From CAWCDJ01 sp963836015 (GTDB lineage Bacteria > Acidobacteriota > Terriglobia > Bryobacterales > Bryobacteraceae): a stretch of DNA of 64,000 bases. The stretch is taken from positions 1 to 64,000 of the forward strand of contig CAWIIF010000012.1 of the NCBI GenBank assembly GCA_963836015.1, in the 5' to 3' direction. The translations under genes and the position numbers were made by a program. The first letter of the stretch is position 1; each line of letters starts with the position of its first letter. The notes beneath the pieces were generated by a model. It did no database searches, was not told the origin of the DNA, and was given only the letters and a program-made list of their open reading frames with translations. Below, in pieces: positions 9,860 to 18,257 of the stretch.

Positions 9860-12011
9860 AGACGACCAGGGAGATGCGCTCGGTGGCGGAGATGTCCTCG
9901 AGCGGGTTGCCATCCACCAACAGGAGGTTGGCGTCGAGGCCTTTGCGGATGGCGCCGAAGCGGGTATCGGCGCGCAGCAGCTTCGCACCGTTGAGGGTGG
10001 CGGCCTGAAGGGCGACGGCGGCGGGGATTCCGGCATCGACCCAGAGGCGCAGCTCGTGGTGCATGGACGCGCCGTGGAAGACCAGCGGATTGCCGGAGTC
10101 GGTGCCCATGACGAGCGGGACTCCGGCCTTCCAGGCGCGCAGCAGATTGGCGCGGGCCTGGGCTTCGGCGCCCTGGAAGAGGGCGGCCCTGGCAGCGTCG
10201 GCGGCCTTTCCCGAGGCGAGGAAGTCGCGGGTGCCTTTCAGGATGTTGGCGGTGACGACCTGCTGGACCAGCGAGTTGTTGAGGGCGGAGGCATTGCCGG
10301 CGAAGTACTGGGCGTAGGCTTCGCCGACCGCGAGGGTGGGGTCGAGCCAGATGCCGCGCTGGGCCATGTGCTCGAGGACGGCGTCGGGGATCTCGTCGCG
10401 CCAGGAGCCGTGCTCGACGGAAACGGCCCCGGCGTCGACGGCGTCGGTGACATCGCGGGCATCGCCGGTGTGAACGGCGAGGGGTAGGTTCTGCGCGCGG
10501 GCCTCTTCGGCGACGGCGCGAACGATCAGGAGGTCGAGGCGGTCGTAGAGCATGCCGTCGCCCCATCCGGCTTCGAGGATGGCCTTGATGCCATCGACGC
10601 CGGCGGCTTTGAGCTCGCGCACCTGGCGGCGGGCTTCGTCGGGCGTCTTGGGCGTGCGGACGAGCTGGGCCTTGGCGGTGTCGCGCAGGGATTCGGGGAT
10701 GCTGCGGAGATACTCGGTGCCGTGGCCGCCTTCGGCGGTGAACATGGGGCCGCAGATGAAGAGCTGGGCGCCGAGCTTGCTGCCCTGGGCGATTTGGGCT
10801 TTGAGGGAGCGGGAGAGATCGAGGCCGTCGCCGACACTGCGTGCGGCGGTGATGCCGCTGTAGAGCAGGGCAGCGGCGGCGTGGGGCATGGTCGTGTTGG
10901 GATCGTAATCGGCCTGGGAGGAACTGACGCCGGCGGGTCCGCCGAGGTGCACGTGGACATCGACCAGGCCGGGGAGGAGGGTTTTGCCGGCGCCTTCGAC
11001 GGTTTCGGCGTGGATGCTGTCGGGGTCGGGGCCGGAGCCCTGGTAGATTTCGGCGATCTTGCCGTCGCGCACGAGGACCGAGCCGTTTTCGATGACGCTG
11101 CCATCGCCGACGAAGATGCGGGTGTTGCGGACGAGGAAGATGCCGGAGCGCTGGAGGTCGCGGAAGAAGGCCTGGTTCTGGCCGAGGTGGTCGCGGGTGT
11201 AGGCGCGGTAGCAGCCCATGAGCACGAAGGGGCCGAGGACGGCGAGGATCCAGAGCTTGTTGCGGCCGCGGATCTTTTCCTCCTTCTCCCAGCGGAAGAG
11301 CTGGACGGCGAGGAAGGTGCCGAGCACGATGGTGACGAGCAGGGCGAAGACGGCGGTGGCGTTGTCGGCGAGCGTCTGGTTGCGGAAGAAGATGCCCTGG
11401 AAGCCGGTGACGAGGTAGGAGGCGGGCATGAATTCGGCGACGGTCTGGGCCCACTTGGGGAGGAGCGCAGAAGGGATGGTCGCGCCGCTGAGGAAGAGCA
11501 TGGGCATGTAGAGGAGCTGGATGGCGATCATGGCCTCCTGCATGGTGTTGGTGATGGCGGCGAGCATCAGGCCGATGGCGCGGAAGGAGCACACGCCGAG
11601 GCTGACCATCCAGAAGAGCGAGAGCCAGTTCTGCGGCATGGGCATGGCGTATTTGAAGTGGGCCACGCCGAGGAGGATGGCGACGACGGGAAGGTAGAGC
11701 AGCCAGCCGCTGGCCATGGCGGCGAGGAGGATGGGGAGCGGGCCGATGGGGGTGACTTTGAAACGGCGGAGGATGTTGGCTTCGCGCTCCTGAACGGAGC
11801 GCATGCCGGCGCCCCACAGGCCGTTGCCGAGGATCCCCATGGTGAGGACGGTGCCGACGAAATAGGCGATGCCCGCGCCGGTTCCGGCATGGAAGAGCTC
11901 CGCGAAGGCGAAGAAGAAGATGAACGGAAACAGGTAATTGAAGAAGAGCACGGAGCGGTCACGCAGGGTGAGCTGCATGTTGCTCTTGAAGAGGGCGAGG
12001 TAGGGTCTCAT
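9810..12011 (-). CDS. ABC-2 type permease fused to a C-terminal amidohydrolase
   Basis: 733 aa from ATG at 12011, which overlaps the ATPase stop (ATGA); the longer in-frame extension lies inside the ATPase gene. Residues ~1-245 form a six-helix ABC-2 permease with a drug-exporter-like layout. A seventh helix (LWILAVLGPFVLMGC, ~254-270) follows. The rest is a complete metal-dependent amidohydrolase of the imidazolonepropionase-like group: DVHVH (~355), Lys in GIKAILEAGWGDG, His in AVHTGDA, His in SVEHGSW, and Asp in MGTDSGNP. All usual metal ligands are present. With a cytoplasmic N-terminus, seven helices would place the enzyme domain in the periplasm (inference). No frameshift or stop separates the two parts. 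Likely an exporter coupled to an exported peptide/amide hydrolase. Confidence 0.85.
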   Translation of the reverse strand: MRPYLALFKSNMQLTLRDRSVLFFNYLFPFIFFFAFAELFHAGTGAGIAYFVGTVLTMGILGNGLWGAGMRSVQEREANILRRFKVTPIGPLPILLAAMASGWLLYLPVVAILLGVAHFKYAMPMPQNWLSLFWMVSLGVCSFRAIGLMLAAITNTMQEAMIAIQLLYMPMLFLSGATIPSALLPKWAQTVAEFMPASYLVTGFQGIFFRNQTLADNATAVFALLVTIVLGTFLAVQLFRWEKEEKIRGRNKLWILAVLGPFVLMGCYRAYTRDHLGQNQAFFRDLQRSGIFLVRNTRIFVGDGSVIENGSVLVRDGKIAEIYQGSGPDPDSIHAETVEGAGKTLLPGLVDVHVHLGGPAGVSSSQADYDPNTTMPHAAAALLYSGITAARSVGDGLDLSRSLKAQIAQGSKLGAQLFICGPMFTAEGGHGTEYLRSIPESLRDTAKAQLVRTPKTPDEARRQVRELKAAGVDGIKAILEAGWGDGMLYDRLDLLIVRAVAEEARAQNLPLAVHTGDARDVTDAVDAGAVSVEHGSWRDEIPDAVLEHMAQRGIWLDPTLAVGEAYAQYFAGNASALNNSLVQQVVTANILKGTRDFLASGKAADAARAALFQGAEAQARANLLRAWKAGVPLVMGTDSGNPLVFHGASMHHELRLWVDAGIPAAVALQAATLNGAKLLRADTRFGAIRKGLDANLLLVDGNPLEDISATERISLVVFKGERIRRASLFDQKE

Positions 12012-12931
12012 TCGCGAAGGCTCTTTCCGGTGAGCTCGATGAAGGCATCTTCGAGCGAGGGGCGTTTGACGCGGATATCGGCCAGCTCGAGGCCCTGCTG
12101 CTCGAGCCACTTGACGATCTCGATGACGGTGCGAGCGGGGCGTTCGCAGACGACGGCGAGCATGGTGCGGCGGTCGTCGAGGGAGACCTGGGAGGCGCCG
12201 GGGAAGTCGGGTGTGCAGGCGGCCGGGAGCGGGAGGGCCAGCTCGATTTCGATGGTGGAGGCGGAGAGGGTGCGCTGCTGGATTTCGCGCGGTGTTCCGA
12301 TGGCAATGATGCGGCCCTCATCGACGATGGCGACGCGGTCGCAGAGCTTCTCGGCCTCCTCGATGTAGTGGGTGGTGAGGAGGATGGTGCGCTGTTCGCG
12401 GCGGAGCTCCTGGACGAGCTCGTGGATTTCGTGGCGGGCCTGGGGGTCGAGGCCGGCGGAAGGCTCGTCGAGGAAGAGGACCTGGGGATCGTTGAGGAGT
12501 GCCAGGGCCAGGGCGAGGCGCTGCTTCTGGCCACCGGAGAGCTTGGAATAGAGAGACTCGCGCTTTTCCCAGAGCTGGAGGCGTTTCAGGAGGCCGGCGG
12601 GATCCACGGTGCGGGTATAGAAGCTGGCGAAGAGCTCCATGGCTTCGCGGACCTTGGTTTTCTCCTGGAGGTTGGTGGACTGGAGGCAGACGCCGACGCG
12701 GTCTTTGAGCTGGCGGGTCTGGACCTCGGGGTCGTAGCCGAGGACTGAGACGCGTCCGGCGGAGCGGGAGCGCAGGCCCTCGAGGATTTCGACGGTGGTG
12801 GTTTTGCCGGCGCCGTTGGGGCCGAGGAGTCCGAAGACTTCTCCGGCGTGGACCTCGAAATCGATGCCTTTGACGGCGGCGAGCGAGCCGTAACTTTTCT
12901 TAAGGCCTTCTACCTGGATGGGAATTTGCAC
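12008..12931 (-). CDS. ABC transporter ATP-binding protein (DrrA-like)
   Basis: 307 aa. Walker A GPNGAGKTT near residue 39, signature LSGGQKQR near 135, Walker B VLFLDEPSAGLD just after, and switch His in LLTTHYIEEAE. The C-terminal extension after residue ~220 is typical of drug-export ATPases. It energises the permease encoded immediately downstream through a 4-bp ATGA overlap. Its first 22 bp overlap the end of the upstream small-protein gene. Substrate unknown; the permease-amidohydrolase fusion suggests a peptide- or amide-type molecule. Confidence 0.92.
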   Translation of the reverse strand: MQIPIQVEGLKKSYGSLAAVKGIDFEVHAGEVFGLLGPNGAGKTTTVEILEGLRSRSAGRVSVLGYDPEVQTRQLKDRVGVCLQSTNLQEKTKVREAMELFASFYTRTVDPAGLLKRLQLWEKRESLYSKLSGGQKQRLALALALLNDPQVLFLDEPSAGLDPQARHEIHELVQELRREQRTILLTTHYIEEAEKLCDRVAIVDEGRIIAIGTPREIQQRTLSASTIEIELALPLPAACTPDFPGASQVSLDDRRTMLAVVCERPARTVIEIVKWLEQQGLELADIRVKRPSLEDAFIELTGKSLRE

Positions 12932-13587
12932 AAAACAGCCAGTCTCTCACAGTCAGATACGGAGGTCGGGGGCGGGAGGTTCGATGGGGGCCGGGGGCTG
13001 GATGGGGGCCGGGGGCTGGATGGGGGCCGGGGGTCGGGGGCCGGGGACGGAAGGTGTTGCGGAACGAAGCCAATTGGGGGGCAGGGGGATGCGGAATCAA
13101 CGGGTTCGGCGGGGTGGAGGGCGGCCCGGGCGGCGCGGACGCGGCGGAGTTCGTGGAGGGTCTCCTGGAAGCGGCGGGTGAGCGAATCCATGCGGCGCCA
13201 GAGGCGGGTGAAGCCGGTGGGGGCGGTAGCGAAGGAATAGGCGAGGGGAGAGCTTTCGGCGCGGGAATCCTCGCGCACGCGCTCGGTGAGGCTGGCCTCC
13301 CAGAACTGGGCTTCGGCGGCGCGGAGGCGGCGGAGGAACCACTCGCAGGTAATCAGGGTATCGACGAGGGCGCGCTCGGTGGCGGTGACGGGGCGGTGCT
13401 CCGCGAGGAACTCAGCGGTGAGGTCGGAGAGGGCGGCGGGATCTTCGCCGCGGACGATGGTGGCCTGGGCGTCGATGCCGCTCGAGAGCGCGTTCATCGA
13501 AGAGGCGGCCTTGCCCGCGGCGGAGCGAGGCCCGGTGGATTTTTGCGCATTGCGCCGGTTGGCCTGGATTTGCTTGAGGGATGCCAT
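12910..13587 (-). CDS. conserved acidobacterial protein with N-terminal RRNAQKSTGPRS motif
   Basis: 225 aa. The opening MASLKQIQANRRNAQKSTGP and the following AAGKAASSMNALSSGIDA are the hallmark of a small, multicopy, uncharacterised family that I associate with Bryobacterales-type genomes. The middle is alpha-helical with conserved W/F (CEWFLRRLRAAEAQFWEA). The tail from ~residue 175 is Pro/Ser/Arg-rich and encoded by an 18-bp tandem repeat. It has no membrane segment or known catalytic motif. Its N-terminus looks nucleic-acid-binding (basic), but no function is established. The end overlaps the ATPase start by 22 bp, which may be a real overlap or an extended tail created by the repeat. Confidence 0.75.
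   Translation of the reverse strand: MASLKQIQANRRNAQKSTGPRSAAGKAASSMNALSSGIDAQATIVRGEDPAALSDLTAEFLAEHRPVTATERALVDTLITCEWFLRRLRAAEAQFWEASLTERVREDSRAESSPLAYSFATAPTGFTRLWRRMDSLTRRFQETLHELRRVRAARAALHPAEPVDSASPCPPIGFVPQHLPSPAPDPRPPSSPRPPSSPRPPSNLPPPTSVSDCERLAVLCKFPSR
12983..13036. repeat. 18-bp tandem repeat, three copies
   Basis: Units of GATGGGGGCCGGGGGCTG start at 12983, 13001 and 13019; the last is slightly diverged. On the minus strand they encode a repeated Pro/Ser/Arg hexapeptide in the tail of the small-family protein. The unit is a multiple of three, so copy changes keep the frame. Confidence 0.85.
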
Positions 13588-13721
13588 AAGGAGGGGGTCC
13601 TCTGTAGCCAGGGTAGCAGGGGGTCGGCGCGGGATCCGTGTAAGTCGATGATTCGATTAGCGGGAAGTGCGGTGAACAGAATTTGGGCCGTGCTCCGGGC
13701 GGTCATGGAGATAATGTTGGG

Positions 13722-13931
13722 ATGGGAGAGAGGGCGGCGCAGTTTGCGGCGGAAGTCCTCGAGGCCATCGGGTCGGGTCGAGATCTCTATCTGTATGACC
13801 AGTACATCGGGGGAGGGGCCGAGTGCCTGGAACGCGCACGCAAGGTGCTGATCGAACGGCGTGATGCCTGCTCTGACGCCGAGGAAGCGGGATTCCTGAC
13901 CAGCGTCATCCGTGGGCTGGAAACAGGGTGA
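13722..13931 (+). CDS. small hypothetical protein (about 69 aa)
   Basis: The preferred ATG is at 13722. An earlier in-frame ATG at 13683 would add 13 unlikely residues. The product is acidic and helical (FAAEVLEAIGSGRDLYLYDQ, GGGAECLERARKVLIERRD), with no signal peptide or membrane helix. The DNA around the start (ATGTTGGGATGG, then AGTTTGC.GCGGAA and CGAGGCCAT) is repeated near 17517-17573, showing that a related sequence was duplicated. Function unknown. It stands alone in the accessory patch. Confidence 0.5.
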   Translation: MGERAAQFAAEVLEAIGSGRDLYLYDQYIGGGAECLERARKVLIERRDACSDAEEAGFLTSVIRGLETG

Positions 13932-14067
13932 CGATGGTCCATGGCCCAGGACGTGTGAAATGCAGTTCTGGATGAAAGGGTTGCCGGACGGGGCTGGTTC
14001 AGCGGGGCGGTCAATGGAATGTAACGCCACTTGAAGACCGCTTATCAGAAACTGCGACAGCGGACGG

Positions 14068-14544
14068 TTGCAGAGCCGTCAAGGAGTTCGCAATCATAGG
14101 TCAGTGGCTGGCGGAGACAAAAACGACACCATCGTATGCCCGCTATGGACCTCCAATGAGCGTCGATTTCGTTCACGGCACTATCACGCATGGGATCGAG
14201 CGTGTTCCGTCTGCGGAAGAAAAGTCGTGGTCAGTGACGCTGTGAAGCGGGACATCGACGCCAAGCCGACAACGGCACTCGTCTGCGACCAGTGCGCCCT
14301 AATGGACACCGCCATGGTTTCAGCAGAACCCCTGGCGGACTCTGTGCTGCACCCGGACGAAGGTTGCGCCACATGCGCGAGACTGAAGGAGCAGGAAGAG
14401 GCTGCCGCACGAGAAAAGTGGCGTCTCTTCAATTTGAAAGACGAGCAGGCAAACGAGGCGCATCGAAAATGGGCGCACTTGGCGGAGGCAAGGGCGGAGC
14501 ATCGCCAGAAGGCACATGGCAACGAACGGCGAGGCAAGCATTGA
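14068..14544 (+). CDS. hypothetical protein with several CxxC pairs
   Basis: Up to 158 aa; the true start may be further in, since the first ~40 residues look non-conserved. CSVC (CGRKVVVSD), CDQC and CATC suggest a zinc-ribbon-like domain. The C-terminal third is a charged helix rich in Glu, Lys and Ala, probably coiled coil. Codon use is less GC-rich than in the metabolic genes, consistent with acquired DNA. No recognised family. Could be a small DNA- or RNA-associated protein. Confidence 0.45.
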   Translation: MQSRQGVRNHRSVAGGDKNDTIVCPLWTSNERRFRSRHYHAWDRACSVCGRKVVVSDAVKRDIDAKPTTALVCDQCALMDTAMVSAEPLADSVLHPDEGCATCARLKEQEEAAAREKWRLFNLKDEQANEAHRKWAHLAEARAEHRQKAHGNERRGKH

Positions 14545-14599
14545 CGGGCGGTACTTGTCCAGAAAGCCTACTTTCCTACAATCTGCCGATCGCTGGTGC

Positions 14600-15340
14600 C
14601 TAGCGTTTGATCCGAAGGGGTGGATAGAGCCGATACGGTCTGCTCATGACTTGCTTCCGAAGACTTGATATTGGAGCTTGCCCGAACATATGCCATGAAC
14701 AGTGTGGGGTGTGGTTCCGAGTAAATCCGCAGCCCTGGAACTGATGCGTGCCGTCCGCTTCAGTGATATAAGCAGTGATCTCTGGGTCGCCCAGGTTGAA
14801 GTCGCGGATCACGATTTCTCTGGCATCACCATAGCCGAAGCTCTTGAACTCCGACAGTAGTTCGGAAGCTACAGTCCGCTTTTCAGGGCTGTCGGGGGAT
14901 GGCTCCCATTTCGGTACATCGAGCGTAAACTCGCAGACGGGGGCGTGACCCCCGGCAGCAGGATAATGAAGTTCCTCGTTCCCTTGAACAACGGGAAGCG
15001 GTTCGTTGGCGTGCTTGCCCAAGTACACGGCACAGTCGATCCAAGAAGGATCCAGCGGACAATTGGCTCCTGGTCCCGACACTTCCGCGCTGGCATCGAA
15101 GATCCAGACGGGACGAAGCATGGGATCATAATACCTAGGTACGGTGTTCTGCCTGAGGTAGCTGCGATCTCCAACTTTCGTGAATGAGAACCGCTCCTGG
15201 TGCGGTTCATTGGATCCGAGGCCGTTCTCGTATCTGAAGACTACTGCCAACCGCGCAACAACAGCGGGAGGCGGGCTGCAACCTGAGTCGTGACCCGCCG
15301 CTGCGCAAGCCAGCACCAATATGAGCGCGACCGTCTTCAT
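14600..15340 (-). CDS. secreted hypothetical protein
   Basis: 246 aa from ATG at 15340; a GTG/ATG 18 bp upstream is possible. MKTVALILVLACAAAG is a signal sequence with a Cys that might act as a weak lipobox. The mature part has six or more Cys and aromatic-rich strands (VFRYENGLGS, TAYITEADGTHQFQGCGF), suggesting a small disulfide-stabilised beta domain. No known family is recognised. It has the same orientation as the next secreted hypothetical gene, ~80 bp away. Confidence 0.5.
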   Translation of the reverse strand: MKTVALILVLACAAAGHDSGCSPPPAVVARLAVVFRYENGLGSNEPHQERFSFTKVGDRSYLRQNTVPRYYDPMLRPVWIFDASAEVSGPGANCPLDPSWIDCAVYLGKHANEPLPVVQGNEELHYPAAGGHAPVCEFTLDVPKWEPSPDSPEKRTVASELLSEFKSFGYGDAREIVIRDFNLGDPEITAYITEADGTHQFQGCGFTRNHTPHCSWHMFGQAPISSLRKQVMSRPYRLYPPLRIKR

Positions 15341-15422
15341 GCGAAGTTCCGCCACCATGTTAACAACGGATGAGGATCGAAAACGGGGTCACCACCAAAT
15401 GAGGTGTCGCAGCGCAGCGGCC

Positions 15423-15842
15423 TCAGTCAAAGAAACAGCCGCTGTTCCAGGTAGCTTCGCGGGACCGTTTCACCTCTGAGGCAGAGGTTTTCAGGGACTT
15501 TCGGAATACGCGCTGTGCGGCTGCAAGCGATGGCGTGCTTACGCGCCTACACAGCATCGGCTCCCAGACGTCGGCAGTTTCGAGGTCCACAACAAGGAAC
15601 TCCACGTGTACACTGCCGGGACCTCGATTCGCCCATAGAACATCGAATGTGATCGTCTTGCTCCCCGGTTTCTGTTGCGGTTCCAAGGCCAAACCCGGCA
15701 GTCGCTTCGTCTGCGGACTGAGCGCAGCGCGGGCGAGTCGCTCCGCCTCGGCCTTCGTGAGTCGCCGTTGGGCGGCAACGGCGTGAAGAGCCAGTGAGGT
15801 CGCAATCACCACGAGAGCATAGAACCGCCGCACGTTTTTCAT
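15423..15842 (-). CDS. secreted hypothetical protein
   Basis: About 139 aa when started at ATG 15842 (MKNVRRFYALVVIATSLALH), which gives a proper signal peptide ending near AVAAQ. The longer frame to 15971 has unlikely leading sequence. The mature protein has one beta-rich stretch (GSKTITFDVLWANRGPGSVHVEFLVVDLETADVWEP). It resembles small PepSY- or NTF2-sized domains in length but I cannot assign it. Neighbour of another secreted unknown. Confidence 0.45.
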   Translation of the reverse strand: MKNVRRFYALVVIATSLALHAVAAQRRLTKAEAERLARAALSPQTKRLPGLALEPQQKPGSKTITFDVLWANRGPGSVHVEFLVVDLETADVWEPMLCRRVSTPSLAAAQRVFRKSLKTSASEVKRSREATWNSGCFFD

Positions 15843-15910
15843 TATGTGCCGCATTTGCAGCATATTCCACCTGCCGCACACCAGGTTGAACCATCGCCAT
15901 TGAAAAACGG

Positions 15911-15926
15911 GGTTATCGTAGATTGA
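15911..15926. repeat. 16-bp direct repeat, left copy
   Basis: GGTTATCGTAGATTGA occurs here and again, identical and in the same orientation, at 18221-18236. The two copies bracket the DUF1287, membrane hydrolase and YCII genes. Could be the end of a lost mobile element or a recombination scar. Confidence 0.5.
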
Positions 15927-16097
15927 CCGGCTGTCGCGGATTTCAACACAAGCACTCCACGGTAACGTCACATAACGTCCACCGAGAGGTAGAAGCCCAG
16001 GAATTCCTTGCGGTTGGCGCGTCCGCTCGGAATCGTGGTCGCGACGTCGATATTCCAGTGCTGGCGATGCCGACCCGAGGCGTGTTATGCCATTGTT

Positions 16098-16733
16098 ATG
16101 TCAACTCACAGGGCGCGCAGCTTCACAATGGTTGCCCTGGCCGTCGTCACTTCAGTTTGCTTCAGTGCTGAGGTGAACTCTGGCCGCCAGGACTTCCTGA
16201 AACGGTTCGTGTCTGCTGCCATCGAACGGACACATCACACTGTGCGGTACGTCGCCAGTTACGCGAAGATTCCCTATCCGGGAGGAGACGTGCCCGCCGA
16301 TACCGGTGTTTGTAGCGATGAGGTGATTCGTGCCTTTCGTGCCGTGGGAGTGGATTTGCAGAAAGAAGTTCACGAAGATATGAAGCAGAGTTTTTCCTCC
16401 TATCCGCACCCGATTAAGTGGCTCGCGCTTCGCCCCGATGCGAACATCGACCACCGCCGCGTGCCCAACCTGATGGTGTTCTTCTCGCGAAAAGGAGAAA
16501 GCTTGCCGCTCAGCCATCGGGCGGAGGATTACGCGCCTGGCGAATTAGTCACCTGGGATCTCGGGGGGAACGTGCCTCATATCGGGATTGTGGTGGACAA
16601 GAGATCACTCTCAAGTGGACGCTACATGATTGTCCACAACGTCGGGCAAGGCCCAAAAATGGAAGACGTCTTGTTCGCCTGGAAAATCACGGGACATTAC
16701 CGGTACTTCGGACCGAGTCTGGGAAGTCGCTGA
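16098..16733 (+). CDS. DUF1287 family secreted protein
   Basis: About 211 aa from ATG 16098; a signal peptide follows (MVALAVVTSVCFSA). The DUF1287 pattern is clear and in order: YAKIPYPGGDVPADTGVCSD, VIRAFRAVGVDLQKEVHEDM, NIDHRRVPNLMVFF, PGELVTWDLGGNVPHIGIV, MIVHNVGQGP, and a final GHYRYFG. Conserved Cys in GVCSD and His in NVPHIGIV and VHNVG suggest an NlpC/P60-like cysteine peptidase or amidase fold acting on the cell wall (inference). Lies in the accessory patch without an obvious operon partner. Convergent with the next gene. Confidence 0.82.
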   Translation: MSTHRARSFTMVALAVVTSVCFSAEVNSGRQDFLKRFVSAAIERTHHTVRYVASYAKIPYPGGDVPADTGVCSDEVIRAFRAVGVDLQKEVHEDMKQSFSSYPHPIKWLALRPDANIDHRRVPNLMVFFSRKGESLPLSHRAEDYAPGELVTWDLGGNVPHIGIVVDKRSLSSGRYMIVHNVGQGPKMEDVLFAWKITGHYRYFGPSLGSR

Positions 16734-16834
16734 TTACTCACGACCACGAATCGTTTCACCGTCCTGCTTTCAACCGCGACCCGCGCCGGCATCGCGGGCG
16801 AAACACGGCCATTGTGCGCCGCGGGAAAGCATGT

Positions 16835-17359
16835 CTACGTCGAAAAGCGATGACGTTTTATCCACAGCATTAGGAATACCGCCGCCAACGCTACATAAGT
16901 CACCGCCAGGAACCATGGCGTCTCCCACAGAATGCCACCGAATTGAACTGAGGAAAGCGGCCACAGAAATTTGACAGCGAACATTCCAGTGTGGGTGAAG
17001 ATGTCGATCGCGATGTGGAGCGCCCAGCCGAGCAGTTCCAGCACCGGCCGGCGAGCCACAAGCCAGACCGCTCCAAAACAGAGCGCCCAGACCACGGCGC
17101 TGTGCGTGAAGTTGTAAATTCCGAACGCCCAGTCGAAGCGCGGTCCGCTGCCGTCGGGCAGCAGCGTCCTGGACGCGCCGGTCAGAAAGCGCCCGATCCT
17201 GACCGCGCCGGGAATGGCGAACACCACGAGATCGGGAAGGACGGACCAGGCCGCGAGCCAGCCCAGATGAAGCCGCCAATTCAACCTGTGCCGGGCGGCG
17301 ATTCCACCGGCTGTGGACCATAGAGCGTGAGCGAAGACGTCCAAAGGTTGCTCCTCCAT
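16835..17359 (-). CDS. small membrane metal-dependent hydrolase-like protein
   Basis: 174 aa with about four to five membrane helices. His/Asp positions recur at helix ends: DVFAHALWS, SVLPDLVVF, NFTHSAVVW, and HIAIDIFTHTGMF. This pattern of an N-terminal H, a PD, then H and HxxxD matches the YdjM/DUF457-type membrane-bound metal-dependent hydrolases and related DUF4184-like proteins. The catalytic role is inferred. Single gene, convergent with DUF1287. Confidence 0.6.
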   Translation of the reverse strand: MEEQPLDVFAHALWSTAGGIAARHRLNWRLHLGWLAAWSVLPDLVVFAIPGAVRIGRFLTGASRTLLPDGSGPRFDWAFGIYNFTHSAVVWALCFGAVWLVARRPVLELLGWALHIAIDIFTHTGMFAVKFLWPLSSVQFGGILWETPWFLAVTYVALAAVFLMLWIKRHRFST

Positions 17360-17711
17360 GTAAGCGTCCCGAACCGGTCAACCCCGACGGTGAGCAAGAG
17401 TCTGGACGGCCTCTGCCAGATTCCATTCTGCCCGCCGCAACCCACGTGTGCAAGGCCGTGAGCCGGGAAATGTGGGACACAGGTTTACCAAGTGCCGGAT
17501 CCGCGTAAGTCGATTCATGTTGGGATGGAAATGACTGCGGAGGAGTTTGCCGCGGAAATCCACGAGGCCATGCTCAACCTCCCTAAAAAAACTTCCACCC
17601 ACCTGTCGATTCCGGCCACCCTCATTCGACGTATTGGCAGAGATCAAGCTGGAACGCATCAGCACTGGCGAGCCAGTTATACTCTAAATCCAAGGAAACA
17701 AGGAGAAGCAA
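17360..17711. other. 352-bp gap holding a degenerate copy of the small gene at 13722
   Basis: From 17497 the sequence repeats GGATCCGYGTAAGTCGAT and, from 17517, ATGTTGGGATGG followed by a frame beginning MEMTAEEFAAEIHEAM, parallel to the gene start at 13722. After ~20 codons the similarity ends, and the frame runs into the YCII gene region. I read it as a remnant. The first ~130 bp contain nothing I recognise. Confidence 0.4.
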
Positions 17712-18149
17712 ATGCGATTCATGGTTATCTACAAAGGCACCAAAGACTCCGAACCAGAGGGCGCACCCCCCGATCCCCAGATGATGGCCGAAATGAACAA
17801 ATACACCGATGAGCTCATAAAAGCCGGAGTCCTGCTAGCCTACGAAGGCCTCCACCCCTCTTCCAAAGGCGCTCGCGTCCACTTCTCCGGCAAGAACCGC
17901 AGGGTCACCGACGGTCCCTTCGCCGAAACCAAGGAACTCGTCGCCGGCTTCCAGATCTTGCAGGTCAAGTCCCTCGAAGAGGCCATCGAGTGGGTCAAGC
18001 GCTGCCCCAACTTCGACGCAGGCGAATCCGAGGTCGAGATCCGCCAGGTCTTCGAGCCAGAAGACTTCGCACCCGCCTTCTCCGAAGAAGATATTCAGCA
18101 GGAAAGAGAAATCCGCGCTCAACTGGCAGAACGGGCAGCAAAGAAATAG
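17712..18149 (+). CDS. YCII-related domain protein
   Basis: 145 aa with a good ribosome site (AAGGAGAAGCAA before ATG). The first ~115 residues match the YCII family: MRFMVIYKGTKDSE, MNKYTDELIKAGVLLAYEGL, VTDGPFAETKELVAGFQILQ, and EAIEWVKRCP. Ferredoxin-like small dimeric proteins of this group often sit beside ECF sigma factors. Here none is present, so this copy is solitary. The C-terminus adds a charged helix. Biochemical role unknown for most members. Confidence 0.88.
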   Translation: MRFMVIYKGTKDSEPEGAPPDPQMMAEMNKYTDELIKAGVLLAYEGLHPSSKGARVHFSGKNRRVTDGPFAETKELVAGFQILQVKSLEEAIEWVKRCPNFDAGESEVEIRQVFEPEDFAPAFSEEDIQQEREIRAQLAERAAKK

Positions 18150-18220
18150 CCCCGCTTGCGCTGACCCATCCAAAGCTGGTGTGATCGGTAGCGGTGTCCA
18201 CTAACGGTTGTGAAAGCGCG

Positions 18221-18236
18221 GTTATCGTAGATTGAG
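18221..18236. repeat. 16-bp direct repeat, right copy
   Basis: Identical to 15911-15926. Flanks differ beyond the 16 bp except for a shared G/C-rich lead-in. See the left copy for interpretation. Confidence 0.5.
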
Positions 18237-18257
18237 AGCCCCACTGTGGCTGCGCTA

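Noticed and set aside
10722..12368. Glu/Gly/Asp-rich plus-strand frame across the ABC fusion gene
   Set aside because: Low-complexity antisense of a strongly supported gene.
15969..16100. Minus-strand fragment ending RKEFLGFYLSVDVM
   Set aside because: Looks like a protein tail but has no start and only ~60 open codons; insufficient to call.
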